Assembly: GCF_004364805.1 (NCBI RefSeq)
Contig: NZ_SOAP01000002.1
Span: forward strand, 558,001-622,000
Direction: 5' to 3'
Length of the DNA stretch: 64,000 bases
Source: Pelagimonas phthalicica
Lineage (GTDB): Bacteria > Pseudomonadota > Alphaproteobacteria > Rhodobacterales > Rhodobacteraceae
The position numbers and the translations under genes were made by a program. Of this stretch, positions 7,908 to 16,932 are shown one piece after another. The first letter of the stretch is position 1. Each line of letters opens with the position of its first letter. The notes below the pieces were generated by a model. That model was not told the DNA's origin and ran no database searches. It saw only the letters and a program-made list of their open reading frames with translations.

Positions 7908-8756
7908 ATGACCGCAGTGACCGACGCACCCGCACCCGTTAAAGAAGCCAAGAAACCGGCGATGCCGGATGCCCAGACCGTGACCGAGGTCAAGCATTAC
8001 ACTGACCGGCTGTTTTCCTTCCGCTGCACCCGCCCGGCCTCCATGCGGTTCCGCTCCGGCGAATTCGTGATGATCGGCTTGATGGCGATGAACGAAAAGA
8101 CCGGCAAGGAAAAGCCGCTGCTGCGCGCCTATTCCATTGCCTCGCCGAGCTGGGACGAAGAGTTGGAGTTTTATTCGATCAAGGTTCCAGACGGTCCGCT
8201 GACCTCGAAATTGCAGCATATCAAAGAAGGTGACGAGATCATCCTGCGCCCCAAACCCGTTGGTACCCTCGTGCATGACGCGCTACTGCCTGGCAAACGC
8301 ATCTGGTTCTTTGCCACCGGCACCGGCTTTGCGCCTTTTGCATCGCTGCTGCGCGAACCGCAGACCTATGAGGATTACGATGAGGTCATCATCACGCATA
8401 CTTGCCGCGAAGTGGGCGAGCTGACCTATGGTCGTGACCTGATCGAAGGGTTGAAATCTGATGAACTTTTGAACGAAGTGATCGGCGAAGGCTTCTGGAA
8501 AAAGATCAAATATTATCCAACCACCACCCGCGAAGAGAGCCCAAAGATGGGTCGGATCACCGATCTGATGCGCTCGGGCGAGGCGTTTGCCGATCTTGGC
8601 GTGCCCGGGATCGACAAAGACAATGACCGCGCCATGGTGTGCGGCAACCTGGCTTTCAACCTTGAAATCAAGGACATGCTCGAAGGTTATGGGTTGGAAG
8701 AGGGGGCCAATTCGGACCCGAAACACTATGTGGTCGAGAAAGCGTTTCTTGACTGA
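7908..8756 (+). CDS. fpr: Ferredoxin-NADP reductase
   Basis: FAD-dependent oxidoreductase exchanging electrons between NADPH and ferredoxin or flavodoxin, 282 residues. The FAD-binding signature RAYSIASPSW (about 66-75) and the C-terminal family ending HYVVEKAFLD are clear; the NADP domain includes FFATGTGFAPFASL. The ribosome binding site AAAGGA is 11 bases before the ATG. It has its own gap after the cys operon terminator but is co-oriented, and it could supply reduced ferredoxin to sulfite reductase, which lacks a CysJ partner here. It probably also serves oxidative-stress defence, as Fpr does elsewhere. Confidence 0.92.
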   Translation: MTAVTDAPAPVKEAKKPAMPDAQTVTEVKHYTDRLFSFRCTRPASMRFRSGEFVMIGLMAMNEKTGKEKPLLRAYSIASPSWDEELEFYSIKVPDGPLTSKLQHIKEGDEIILRPKPVGTLVHDALLPGKRIWFFATGTGFAPFASLLREPQTYEDYDEVIITHTCREVGELTYGRDLIEGLKSDELLNEVIGEGFWKKIKYYPTTTREESPKMGRITDLMRSGEAFADLGVPGIDKDNDRAMVCGNLAFNLEIKDMLEGYGLEEGANSDPKHYVVEKAFLD

Positions 8757-8844
8757 TCAAGACAAGCGCGCGGATTTTCTGCGCGCTTAACCATATTTGC
8801 ACGGATTTCTGGCCTCTTATGCTCCAAACATATTGGAGGCCAGA

Positions 8845-9324
8845 ATGGACACCACACCACATCGTACCACCCCCGCCAGCAAGGCTCCGCCCCCTGGCAT
8901 CACCGCGACCGAGGCTGAGAAAACCGCCTCTGCCGCCTTTTCAGAGATCAAGGCCAAGAGCATTCAGCTTGACCAGGTGATGGCCAAATATGATGTCTGC
9001 AAGATTTCTCCACGCGAAATTGACGCCCTGATCGAGGGCATGCTGATGATCGGTCAGCCGCTGAATGCCGACATTCTGATGCTGTCGAGCTTTGGCGAAG
9101 ATTTCCTGGATCACCTCGCCGAGATGACCGGACAGCCCTATGATGCCTCTGTGCAGGTGGACATGATCGCTGTAGCCAATGATCAGCGCGGGGTGGCCAT
9201 TCGGGCCGGGGATACAACCGAAAACTGGGATGATTTCATCGCGTTCCTGGAAAAGTTCCAGTCGCGTGTTGAGGCTTATCTAGACGGCCCCAAAACCGCC
9301 TACGGACCTCAACAGCCAAAATAA
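8845..9324 (+). CDS. Hypothetical protein, about 159 residues
   Basis: I do not recognise a characterised family. The product is a soluble, slightly acidic protein without signal peptide or membrane helix. Its core (about 45-145) reads as alternating helices and includes MLMIGQPLNADILMLSSFG. The start was set at the ATG giving MDTTPH, because GGAGG stands 5 bases before it; an in-frame ATG 48 bases upstream lacks such a site. It is a single-gene unit, ending in a hairpin shared with the convergent gene at 9394. Confidence 0.7.
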   Translation: MDTTPHRTTPASKAPPPGITATEAEKTASAAFSEIKAKSIQLDQVMAKYDVCKISPREIDALIEGMLMIGQPLNADILMLSSFGEDFLDHLAEMTGQPYDASVQVDMIAVANDQRGVAIRAGDTTENWDDFIAFLEKFQSRVEAYLDGPKTAYGPQQPK

Positions 9325-9326
9325 AA

Positions 9327-9352
9327 GCCGCAGGATGACCTGCGGCTTTGTT
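9327..9352. terminator. Terminator between convergent genes
   Basis: Arms GCCGCAGG and CCTGCGGC around ATGA, followed by a T-rich run on the plus strand and preceded by an A-rich run, so it may work in both directions. Confidence 0.75.
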
Positions 9353-9393
9353 GTTTGATTTGTTTAGAGCGAGGGGAAACTCTCGCTCTTTAC

Positions 9394-10518
9394 TCAGAGG
9401 CCCAGAGCGCCTTTGAGTTGGTCCAGAATGCCTGGCAACCCGTCCGGGTTGGATTTGGCTTGCTCCAGCAGCGCCTTGGCACCGGTTTTGGCAATCGCGT
9501 TCAGCTCGGAACCATCGATGTATTCGGCCACTTTGTCATAGTCGAACCCGTCAACGGTCAGCAGCTCGGTGATGGCCGGGCCGTCGGTGGCCGCATCTGC
9601 CGCAGCTTCAGCCGTGTCGGCAGCCGCATCAGCAGTTTCTTCGGCAGTTTCAACAGCTTCCTCGGCAGTATCAACAGCCGCGTCAGCCGCTTCTTCCGCT
9701 GTCTCAACAGCTTCTTCGGCAGTGTCAGCAGCCGCGTCGGCGGTTTCTTCTGCGGTATCTACTGCTTCCTCAGCTGCTGCATCAGCGGCCTCTTCTGCAG
9801 TCTCGACAGCAGTGTCAGCGGCATCCGCTGCGGCGTCAGCAGTCTCTTCGGCTGTTTCAACAGCTGTGTCAGCCGCGTCTGCTGCGGCATCGGCGGTCTC
9901 TTCTGCCGTTTCGGCGGCCGCATCCGCGGTTTCTTTTACGGTTTCAACCGCATCATCGGCTGCGCCTTCTGCTGCTTCGACCACGCCGTCAGCCGCGTCT
10001 TTGGCCATATCAGCCGCGCCATCCACCGCATCGGCCACGGTGTCAGCCGCCGCATCAGCCGCGTTTTCGGCGGCGCCAACAACTGCATCACCCAAGGCAC
10101 CCGTGCCTTCAACCGCATCTGCAACAGCATCAACTGCCGCATCAGCCGCGCCCTCGGCCACGTCTTTTACGGCATCTGCCGCGCCTTCTGCGGTGTCAAC
10201 AGCCGCGTCAGCTGCATCCTCAACCGCCTCAACAGCGTCGCCCGCTGCATCCGCAACATCCTCGACTGCCTCTTCAACCGCGTCGGCAACGGAATCTGCA
10301 ACATCAGCCGCGCCATCCGCCACAGAGTCGACCGCATCCGCAGCTTCTTCAACAACCGCTTCGCCGCCCACAACAACAGCATCCGCCGCGTCTTTGACAA
10401 CTTCTTCGGTGGCAGCCGCCGCATCTTTGGCGACCTCTTGGGGGGATTGCCCCGTATACCAGAAATAACCACCCACCGCTGCAGCAGCGGCAACCAGGAC
10501 CAGGATCAAGTTCTTCAT
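9394..10518 (-). CDS. Membrane-anchored Ala/Glu/Asp repeat protein (LEA-like)
   Basis: A 374-residue protein of extreme composition. Residues 3-20 form one hydrophobic helix (signal anchor); residues about 29-310 consist almost only of A, D, E, V and T in degenerate short repeats such as ETADAAADAADTAVETAEE. A 60-residue globular-looking C-terminus follows (about 312-374, including TVDGFDYDKVAEYIDG). The repeat is strongly acidic and has the amphipathic-helix pattern of LEA-type or apolipoprotein-like segments. It should lie in the periplasm or at the cell surface, tethered to the membrane. AAGGAG precedes the ATG by 7 bases, and the frame is open throughout, so it is a real gene. Large overlapping frames on the other strand are by-products of the repeat. 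Function unknown; desiccation or osmotic protection is a guess. Confidence 0.8.
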   Translation of the reverse strand: MKNLILVLVAAAAAVGGYFWYTGQSPQEVAKDAAAATEEVVKDAADAVVVGGEAVVEEAADAVDSVADGAADVADSVADAVEEAVEDVADAAGDAVEAVEDAADAAVDTAEGAADAVKDVAEGAADAAVDAVADAVEGTGALGDAVVGAAENAADAAADTVADAVDGAADMAKDAADGVVEAAEGAADDAVETVKETADAAAETAEETADAAADAADTAVETAEETADAAADAADTAVETAEEAADAAAEEAVDTAEETADAAADTAEEAVETAEEAADAAVDTAEEAVETAEETADAAADTAEAAADAATDGPAITELLTVDGFDYDKVAEYIDGSELNAIAKTGAKALLEQAKSNPDGLPGILDQLKGALGL

Positions 10519-10730
10519 GTCGAACTCCTTGCGAACACGTCTTAACCTGCGCGAGCGACTCCCCCACGCGCTTCCACCTAGGGGTTTGACGCTCCCTTAA
10601 CCTATCCGCAAGGGGGAAAGAGCTGTCACATAACGCAATCAGGCGCTAACATATTGCAGCTTGCGCGATTTGCCGCTTGAACAAGCACGAGGTCAAGTTT
10701 ACCTTGCCCCCCTGATTGACACAGCAAATC

Positions 10731-10734
10731 GGAG
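10731..10734 (+). promoter_or_regulatory. Shine-Dalgarno of infC that decides an AUA start
   Basis: GGAG stands 7 bases before ATA at 10742-10744. No ATG, GTG or TTG near the expected IF-3 start has such a site, so this sequence supports AUA initiation. Confidence 0.65.
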
Positions 10735-10741
10735 CAAACCC

Positions 10742-11287
<546 letters not shown>

Positions 11288-11313
11288 GCCGATCCAGCGC
11301 TGATTGAACAATG

Positions 11314-11345
11314 AAACCCGCCTTTTGAGGCGGGTTTTTCTTTGC
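11314..11345 (+). terminator. Intrinsic terminator of infC
   Basis: Arms AAACCCGCC and GGCGGGTTT around TTTTGA, followed by TTTCTTT. Confidence 0.85.
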
Positions 11346-11369
11346 TTGCAGTTTTTTGGTCTCAACGGA

Positions 11370-12362
11370 TCAGCCGTCGCGTAACCGCCCGCGTTGCGGG
11401 ATCTCTTTGAGCAAACCGCCGACGCCCATGCCAGCAATGTCACCGGAGCTGACCGGAACGCCACACAGCAGGCGTTCCAACACCCAATCCGCGCCATTCA
11501 TCGCCGGAGATTTCGCGCATCCCGGCAGGCCAATCACCGGGCGTCCGCCAAGCTCGCCAAAGAACAGCAGATTGCCAGGATCAACCGGCATGCCAAAATG
11601 GGTGACCGTGCCACCGGCCCGGCGCAGAGCCTCGGGGGCGGTGTCGAATGCATCTGATGTGGCCGACCCGGTCAGGATCAGCAAAATATCCGCATCAGTG
11701 GCTTGCAGGGCTGTGGCAAGCGGATCGATTTCATGCGGGACCATCTGCAATGGTTCCAGCGAAACACCCATGCGCGACAGGCGCGCCGCGGTCACGGAAT
11801 GGCCTTTTTCGCCGCTATCCTTTTCATCAACGCGAGTCTGGATCAGGCTGGCCCGTTGGCAGGTGACACCACGCACCCGCAAACCCGTTTGCCCGGCAAG
11901 GCATGCCGCCTCAAGCGCCGCTTGGGGCACCGCGTAAGAGATGATCTTGACCGTGGCCACCATATCGCCGACCGCAACACGCTGCCATTTCGGCACGGTG
12001 GCGGTTGTGATCATCGGGTGCAGGGCGTTCAGCGCGTCGATCCGATCAGCCAGGACCTCAACCACGCCGGTGCGATCGGCATAGATGTTCACCCGACCCG
12101 TTGACGCCACTCCAAGGCGCAGCCCGGCCCGCGCGGCATCTGGAACCAGCGCGCGCGCCAGACGCTCAGCGGCCGGATCTTCGCCAATGTCACCCTCTTC
12201 CAACAGGGCGACCGTCACGTCGGAAATACCCGCAGCGCTCAGCTGTTGAACATCATCGCGGCTCAGCACCCGCCCCTTGCGCAGCCGCCCCTTGGCAAGT
12301 TTCAGGGAATGGGCCAGGATCGCGCCCTCAGCATCGTCAACCGGAACCGGTCCAAACTTCAT
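11370..12362 (-). CDS. Molybdopterin-binding (MoCF-type) protein
   Basis: A 330-residue protein with the MoeA/CinA-like molybdopterin-binding fold in its second half (about 165-320): it contains LLILTGSATSDAFDTAPEAL and PVIGLPGCAKSP. The first half (about 1-160) looks like the MoeA-type dimerisation region. It overlaps the XdhC gene by four bases (ATGA), so the two are coupled. XdhC-family proteins insert or sulfurate Moco in xanthine dehydrogenase-type enzymes, so this protein probably handles Moco or its adenylylated form for such an enzyme. The target enzyme is not in the window. No NTP-transferase domain is fused to it, unlike MocA. Confidence 0.75.
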   Translation of the reverse strand: MKFGPVPVDDAEGAILAHSLKLAKGRLRKGRVLSRDDVQQLSAAGISDVTVALLEEGDIGEDPAAERLARALVPDAARAGLRLGVASTGRVNIYADRTGVVEVLADRIDALNALHPMITTATVPKWQRVAVGDMVATVKIISYAVPQAALEAACLAGQTGLRVRGVTCQRASLIQTRVDEKDSGEKGHSVTAARLSRMGVSLEPLQMVPHEIDPLATALQATDADILLILTGSATSDAFDTAPEALRRAGGTVTHFGMPVDPGNLLFFGELGGRPVIGLPGCAKSPAMNGADWVLERLLCGVPVSSGDIAGMGVGGLLKEIPQRGRLRDG

Positions 12363-13327
12363 GCGCCTTTCCTCAGCACTTGCGTCATCTCAGCCATGAT
12401 CGCCACAGCAATTTCCGCCGGTCCCGCCGCGCCAAGATCAAGCCCAACCGGCCCGTGAATGCGTGCAATATCTGCCTCGCCAAACCCGGCCTCTGTCAGG
12501 CGAGCCACCCGTTTGGCATGGGTGCGGGTTGAGCCCAACGCACCAATATAGAAACAGCCCGAGGCCAAGGCGCGCTCTAAGGCGGGATCGTCCAGTTTCG
12601 GATCATGGGTCAGCAAAACCAAAGCTGTGCGCCCGTCCAGACCCAAAGCATCCACCGCCTCATCCGGCCAATCATGTATCAGGGTTTCACCGGGAAACCG
12701 CGCCTCGGAGCCAAAGGTTTCGCGCGGATCGATGATCACCGGATCATAGCCTGCGATGCGCGCCATTGGTATCAGGGCCTGAGTGATATGGACCGCGCCG
12801 ACAACGATCAAGCGCAAAGGCGGATTGTGAATGGCGACAAACACCCGGCTCTCCGGCTCAAAACCGGATCGATCCATGCGAAATCGGTCAGCATGTCCAG
12901 TGGCATCAATGCGCCGCTGGCCACTGTCGAGATCGACCACATAGGCCACCGCGCGGCGCTCCTGTCGGGCCCGGACCAATTGCGCAAGCATGTCCTCGGA
13001 CAACACCGCACCGATGGGTTCCAGCAACACCCGGATTGTACCGCCACAGGCCAGCCCCACGGCAAAGGCATCCTGATCCGAGACGCCAAATTCCAATTCG
13101 CGCGCCTCGCCTTCATCCAGCGCTTCCATCGCCTCAACGATGACGGCCCCCTCGACGCAGCCGCCGGAAACCGAGCCCTCGATCTGGCCACTGGCGGAAA
13201 TCACCAATTGCGACCCGACGCGGCGCGGGGCTGATCCCCAGGTTTCGATCACCGTGGCCAAAACAGCGCCCTGGCCGGCCCGATGCCAGGCCAAAGCGGT
13301 TTCCGGAATCCCGTCAAAGCGTTCCAT
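12359..13327 (-). CDS. XdhC/CoxI family Moco maturation protein
   Basis: A 322-residue XdhC-family protein. The N-terminal XdhC/CoxI domain shows ATVIETWGSAPRRVGSQ (about 24-40) and the SVSGGCVEG motif (about 52-60); the C-terminal Rossmann-like domain includes LVLLTHDPKLDDPAL and FYIGALGSTRTHAKR. These proteins bind and protect the molybdenum cofactor and help load it, in sulfurated form, into xanthine dehydrogenase or CO-dehydrogenase-type enzymes. GGGAGGAAA precedes the start. It forms a two-gene unit with the molybdopterin-binding protein downstream. Confidence 0.88.
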   Translation of the reverse strand: MERFDGIPETALAWHRAGQGAVLATVIETWGSAPRRVGSQLVISASGQIEGSVSGGCVEGAVIVEAMEALDEGEARELEFGVSDQDAFAVGLACGGTIRVLLEPIGAVLSEDMLAQLVRARQERRAVAYVVDLDSGQRRIDATGHADRFRMDRSGFEPESRVFVAIHNPPLRLIVVGAVHITQALIPMARIAGYDPVIIDPRETFGSEARFPGETLIHDWPDEAVDALGLDGRTALVLLTHDPKLDDPALERALASGCFYIGALGSTRTHAKRVARLTEAGFGEADIARIHGPVGLDLGAAGPAEIAVAIMAEMTQVLRKGA

Positions 13328-13433
13328 CTCAATTTCCTCCCCACCGGCAGCCTAACACCGGCACCAACAATGTCGCCCCCTCCTAAAGTCTTGCAAATCG
13401 GGCTGATTTCAAGGGGTCGACCGCGTCTTTCTC

Positions 13434-13457
13434 CCTTCCCCCGAGTACGGGGGAAGG
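13434..13457. repeat. GC-rich inverted repeat, possible dispersed element
   Basis: Perfect 10-base arms CCTTCCCCCG and CGGGGGAAGG around AGTA, in the gap between the FAD monooxygenase and XdhC genes, followed by GATGGGGGCTGGCCCC. It resembles small intergenic repeats I recall from alphaproteobacteria. Only one copy is in the window, so the repeat status is not shown here. Confidence 0.5.
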
Positions 13458-13516
13458 ACAGGATGGGGGCTGGCCCCAAGACGTGCGTCAGCACGGCTGC
13501 TAGGTAACAACCGCGC

Positions 13517-14692
13517 CTAACGCGCGGCGGTCACGTCATGTTTGTAGATCCAGTCAAATTGGCTCAGCATTTTGCCGGGTGCCAAACGCCCCATCATCCC
13601 CAGCCCCAAATGCGCAGCTGAGCGGACCAAGGGATTGCTCAGGTGGTATTTCCAGGCATTGCCATTGGCTGCCTCAACCACTTTCACAACCCGGTCCCGA
13701 CGGGTGTTTTGATAATCGGCCAGACCCTGCGCCACGTCTTCGGCTCGATCCAAACGATCCGCCAGAACCCAGGCATCCTCCATCGCCATCACCGCCCCTT
13801 GCGCCATGAAAGGCAAGGTCGGATGAGCCGCATCGCCCAACAGAGCAACATTCTCGCCAAACCAGTGCCGCGCCACGTTATGGCGGAACAGGCCCCAAAC
13901 GCCGGGCTGATCCGCGGCGTGCAGCATTTCCGGCACCATGCCGCCAAAATCGGCGAATGCCGCGCGCAGCTGCGCCGGATCGCCGGTATGCGACCAGCCT
14001 TCGGCCTGCCAGTCCCGGCGTTCTTCCACGGCGACCAGGTTCACCGCCTCGCCACCACGCAGCGGGTAGCTGACCACATGGCGACCCGGCCCCATATGCA
14101 CGCGAGCCTCGGGCGGATGCCCCATCAGGTTGGGCACCACGGTGCGCCAGGCCACCTGACCAGTAAAAAACGGCGCGGCGACCCCGTTCAGCACCGGGCG
14201 CAGGACCGAGTGCAACCCATCCGCGCCGATGATCAGGTCATCCTCAACATGATCGCCATTGGCCAATTCCACCCGCGGGCGCGCCCCCGCGACCACAGTC
14301 TCTGCCTTTTGCAAGAGACGCAAGGTCACGCCAGATTCGCGCACGGATGTGGCCAGAAGCTCAATCAAATCAGCGCGGTGCACAAAGCGATAGCTTTGCG
14401 GGTCGGGCAACCCGGTCAGATCCAAGCGCGTCACTTCGCGCCCCGCTTTATAATCGCGCAAAGACACCGCCTGCCCGGTCACGCTGATTTTGCCAAAGGC
14501 GTCGCCCAGCCCCAAGGCGTTCAGAACAGCAAAGCCGTTTGGGCTGACCTGAATACCGGCCCCGACCTCGCGAATGGCGTCCGCTTGTTCAAGAACCCGG
14601 ACCTCAGCGCCTTTGGCATGCAAGGCCAAAGCCAGTGTCAGCCCGCCAATACCGCCGCCAATGATCGTGATCCCCTGACCGGCAATCGCCAT
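13517..14692 (-). CDS. FAD-dependent aromatic monooxygenase
   Basis: Single-component flavoprotein hydroxylase, 391 residues. The N-terminal Rossmann motif GGGIGGLTLALAL (about 12-24), the middle DLIIGADGLHSVLR (about 151-164, DG motif) and the GDAAHPTLPFMAQGA motif (about 286-300) define the salicylate hydroxylase / 3-hydroxybenzoate 6-hydroxylase / 6-hydroxynicotinate monooxygenase group. The substrate cannot be told from sequence. The start was set at the second ATG, preceded by AAGGGGGGCGGAC. It stands alone, downstream of dksA and separated from it by a hairpin. Confidence 0.82.
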   Translation of the reverse strand: MAIAGQGITIIGGGIGGLTLALALHAKGAEVRVLEQADAIREVGAGIQVSPNGFAVLNALGLGDAFGKISVTGQAVSLRDYKAGREVTRLDLTGLPDPQSYRFVHRADLIELLATSVRESGVTLRLLQKAETVVAGARPRVELANGDHVEDDLIIGADGLHSVLRPVLNGVAAPFFTGQVAWRTVVPNLMGHPPEARVHMGPGRHVVSYPLRGGEAVNLVAVEERRDWQAEGWSHTGDPAQLRAAFADFGGMVPEMLHAADQPGVWGLFRHNVARHWFGENVALLGDAAHPTLPFMAQGAVMAMEDAWVLADRLDRAEDVAQGLADYQNTRRDRVVKVVEAANGNAWKYHLSNPLVRSAAHLGLGMMGRLAPGKMLSQFDWIYKHDVTAAR

Positions 14693-14714
14693 GTCCGCCC
14701 CCCCTTGAAATAGC

Positions 14715-14743
14715 AACGCCGAGACCTGTTCAGGCCTCGGCGC
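14715..14743 (-). terminator. Hairpin downstream of dksA
   Basis: Arms CGCCGAGACC and GGCCTCGGCG around TGTTCA, with one G-T mismatch; the T-run on the minus strand is weak (TTGCTATTTC). Probably an imperfect terminator after dksA. Confidence 0.45.
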
Positions 14744-14792
14744 TCAGTCTTGTCATCCGTTTTGCCATGCCCATTGCTGGACAGGTATCGGA

Positions 14793-15215
14793 TCAATCGT
14801 CGCGATGGACTTTCTCGCGCCGCTCATGCTGTTCCTGCGCTTCGAGCGTCATGGTTGCAATCGGACGCGCGTCCAGACGCTTCAGGCTGATCGGCTCACC
14901 GGTTTTTTCGCAATAGCCATATTCACCCTCATCAATGCGGCGCAGGGCGGCATCGATTTTGTTCACCAACTTGCGCTGGCGGTCGCGGGTGCGCAGCTCA
15001 AGGGCGCGGTCGGTTTCTTCCGATGCGCGGTCATTCACGTCAGGAATGTTGCGCGTGCCCTCTTGCAAAGTTTCGATGGTATCGCGGCTATCGGCCAGCA
15101 ATTCGGTTTTCCATGCCAAGAGCTTGCGTCGGAAATACTCGACCTGGCGCTCGTTCATGAAAGGTTCGTCTTCGACCGGACGATAATCCTCCGGCAGGAA
15201 GTTTTCAGGTTTCAT
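14793..15215 (-). CDS. dksA: DksA/TraR family RNA polymerase-binding factor, single-Cys type
   Basis: Regulator that binds the secondary channel of RNA polymerase and acts with ppGpp on rRNA and stress promoters, 140 residues. The coiled-coil tip motif D59-x2-D62-x-A64 needed for activity is intact. The zinc-finger region (about 98-125) retains only one cysteine (C102 in YGYCEKTGEPI); the other three ligands are replaced. Single-Cys relatives of this kind are known and functional in Rhodobacter-type bacteria, so the loss is not a defect. The start at the ATG giving MKPENF has GGGGGAACG before it; an upstream ATG would add 11 residues. Confidence 0.88.
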   Translation of the reverse strand: MKPENFLPEDYRPVEDEPFMNERQVEYFRRKLLAWKTELLADSRDTIETLQEGTRNIPDVNDRASEETDRALELRTRDRQRKLVNKIDAALRRIDEGEYGYCEKTGEPISLKRLDARPIATMTLEAQEQHERREKVHRDD

Positions 15216-15722
15216 CGTTCCCCCGTGTTCTCCGCCAACATCCGTCATGTCAAAATTCTCTCCAGACTATTGGGGCCCCTCGGCGCTGCATCTACCGCAT
15301 GGCCGGGGGGATGTCACTAGGCAAAAATCACCCATGTCGGACGCGGCTATTTCCGCCCCTGCTGTGCCATGTCGAGGCTTGGATAATCACGCCAAGACTT
15401 GGAGATAAAGTTAATTTTGCCTCAGAGGGCTGTTAAATTTCAGGCACAAGACCCTAGCCGCGCTTAAAAAAACATCGAAAAGAAAAGGGGTTGGCAGGAA
15501 AATCTCGTGCTCGTCTTTGGAAAAGACTAACGCTGAAAAAAGACTCATGTCACCCAAGGCGTTACCAGCATGCAGGCCAAGCTAAAACCAAGTGGCTTTG
15601 CGCAAAAGACGTTACGGCGTGACTTGCAAAGGCTGCGGCGGCGCTCTACCCCTGCCCTGAAACCTTGCGTAAGGCCCAATCAGGATTTTACGCAACGCGC
15701 CCCGAGGAAGCAGGAGTTTGTG
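15216..15722. other. 507-bp divergent intergenic region
   Basis: It lies between dksA (minus) and the MoxR gene (plus) and must carry both promoters. It is more A-rich than its surroundings from about 15400 to 15550. I see no tRNA, convincing small ORF or strong hairpin. A short untranslated RNA cannot be excluded. Confidence 0.5.
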
Positions 15723-16562
15723 ATGCGTTTTGAAGGCACTGAAACCTATGTGGCCACCGATGATCTGACCATGGCGGTGAACGCGGCGGTGACCTTGGAA
15801 CGGCCGCTTTTGGTCAAGGGCGAACCGGGCACCGGCAAGACCGAGCTGGCCCGTCAAGTGGCGCAGGCGCTTGGGGCACCGATGATCGAATGGAACATCA
15901 AATCCACCACCAAGGCGCAGCAGGGTCTGTATGAATATGATGCGGTCAGCCGTTTGCGCGACAGCCAATTGGGTGATGAGCGCGTCAATGACGTGAAAAA
16001 CTACATCCGCAAGGGCAAGCTATGGCAGGCCTTTGAGGCGGATCAAAAGGTGGTTTTGCTGATCGATGAGATCGACAAGGCTGATATCGAGTTTCCAAAC
16101 GACCTGTTGCAAGAGCTCGATAAGATGGAATTTCACGTCTACGAGACCGGCGAAACCATCAAGGCGGTCAACCGCCCGATCGTGATCATCACCTCGAATA
16201 ATGAAAAGGAACTGCCAGACGCGTTTCTGCGCCGCTGCTTCTTTCACTATATCAAATTCCCCGATCACGACACGCTGCGCCAGATTGTCGAAGTGCATCA
16301 TCCCGGCATCAAAGACGCCCTGCTGACCACTGCCCTGACGCAATTCTATGATTTGCGCGAACAGCCGGGGCTGAAAAAGAAGCCGTCGACCTCCGAAGTG
16401 CTGGATTGGCTGAAACTGCTTTTGGCCGAAGACCTGACAGCGGATGACCTGAAACGCGACGGGGCCAATGCCCTGCCTCGCTTGCATGGCGCTTTGCTTA
16501 AAAACGAACAGGATGTGCATCTGTTTGAGCGCCTGGCCTTTATGGCGCGGCGCGAACGCTGA
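15723..16562 (+). CDS. MoxR-family AAA+ ATPase
   Basis: A 279-residue MoxR-type ATPase. Walker A is GEPGTGKTEL (about 38-47), Walker B VVLLIDEIDKA (about 109-119), and sensor 1 lies in IVIITSNNEKELPDAFLRRC. Such ATPases act as chaperones that insert metals or assemble enzyme complexes, usually together with a VWA-domain protein; a CoxE-like VWA protein is encoded at 20280, 3.7 kb away on the same strand. The start at the ATG giving MRFEGTETY has AGGAG 6 to 8 bases upstream. A longer in-frame start at 15570 would add 51 unrelated residues. Confidence 0.88.
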   Translation: MRFEGTETYVATDDLTMAVNAAVTLERPLLVKGEPGTGKTELARQVAQALGAPMIEWNIKSTTKAQQGLYEYDAVSRLRDSQLGDERVNDVKNYIRKGKLWQAFEADQKVVLLIDEIDKADIEFPNDLLQELDKMEFHVYETGETIKAVNRPIVIITSNNEKELPDAFLRRCFFHYIKFPDHDTLRQIVEVHHPGIKDALLTTALTQFYDLREQPGLKKKPSTSEVLDWLKLLLAEDLTADDLKRDGANALPRLHGALLKNEQDVHLFERLAFMARRER

Positions 16563-16932
16563 GGTTGAAAATTGATCCAACTGCCGGATTTGGTGGGTGG
16601 ATCAATCTGGCGCTTAGCGCCCTTTATTCCCTTTGTGACAAAACCAAGGTTCTGCCCTAACGTCACCCACCCCAAAAGAGGCGGTTTCGACATGTTTGAA
16701 CCGCCCATTGCCCGCAATAGTTGCGCCGATTGTTGCAAGGTTGCACTGCGCAAACCCCTTAATTTCATAGAAAATTAACCAATTCCCGCTGCCGGGAAAA
16801 AATTTGGGCACAAGGCAATTATCCCCCTGTCCACAAACCCTGTTTTTGCCCTATAGTCTCCCTACAGAGGACAGAAAAACATCGGATGTCTTGAACATCT
16901 GAGTACAACAACGAGCAGGCAGGCTTCTAAAA
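16563..16932. other. 370-bp intergenic region with two hairpins
   Basis: Just after the MoxR gene there is an inverted repeat TTGATCCA / TGGATCAA (16572-16579 and 16598-16605) and then GGCGC-TTA-GCGCC (16609-16621) followed by CTTTATT, possibly a weak terminator. The rest leads to the GNAT gene and should contain its promoter near 16840-16870. A short frame at 16572-16778 shows no coding character. Confidence 0.45.

Noticed and set aside
9569-10468. A plus-strand frame reading as a long Ser/Ala/Val repeat protein, and another reading as Cys/Ser/Gly repeats
   Set aside because: Mirror frames of the Ala/Glu/Asp repeat gene. Only the minus-strand frame has a signal anchor, a good ribosome binding site and a non-repetitive C-terminal domain.
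9394-10518. CRISPR-like or satellite array
   Set aside because: The repeat is in codons of one long open frame and the units vary in length and sequence; there are no conserved repeats with unique spacers.
16572-16778. A 68-codon plus-strand frame after the MoxR gene
   Set aside because: No ribosome binding site, no coding-type composition, and it runs across two hairpins.
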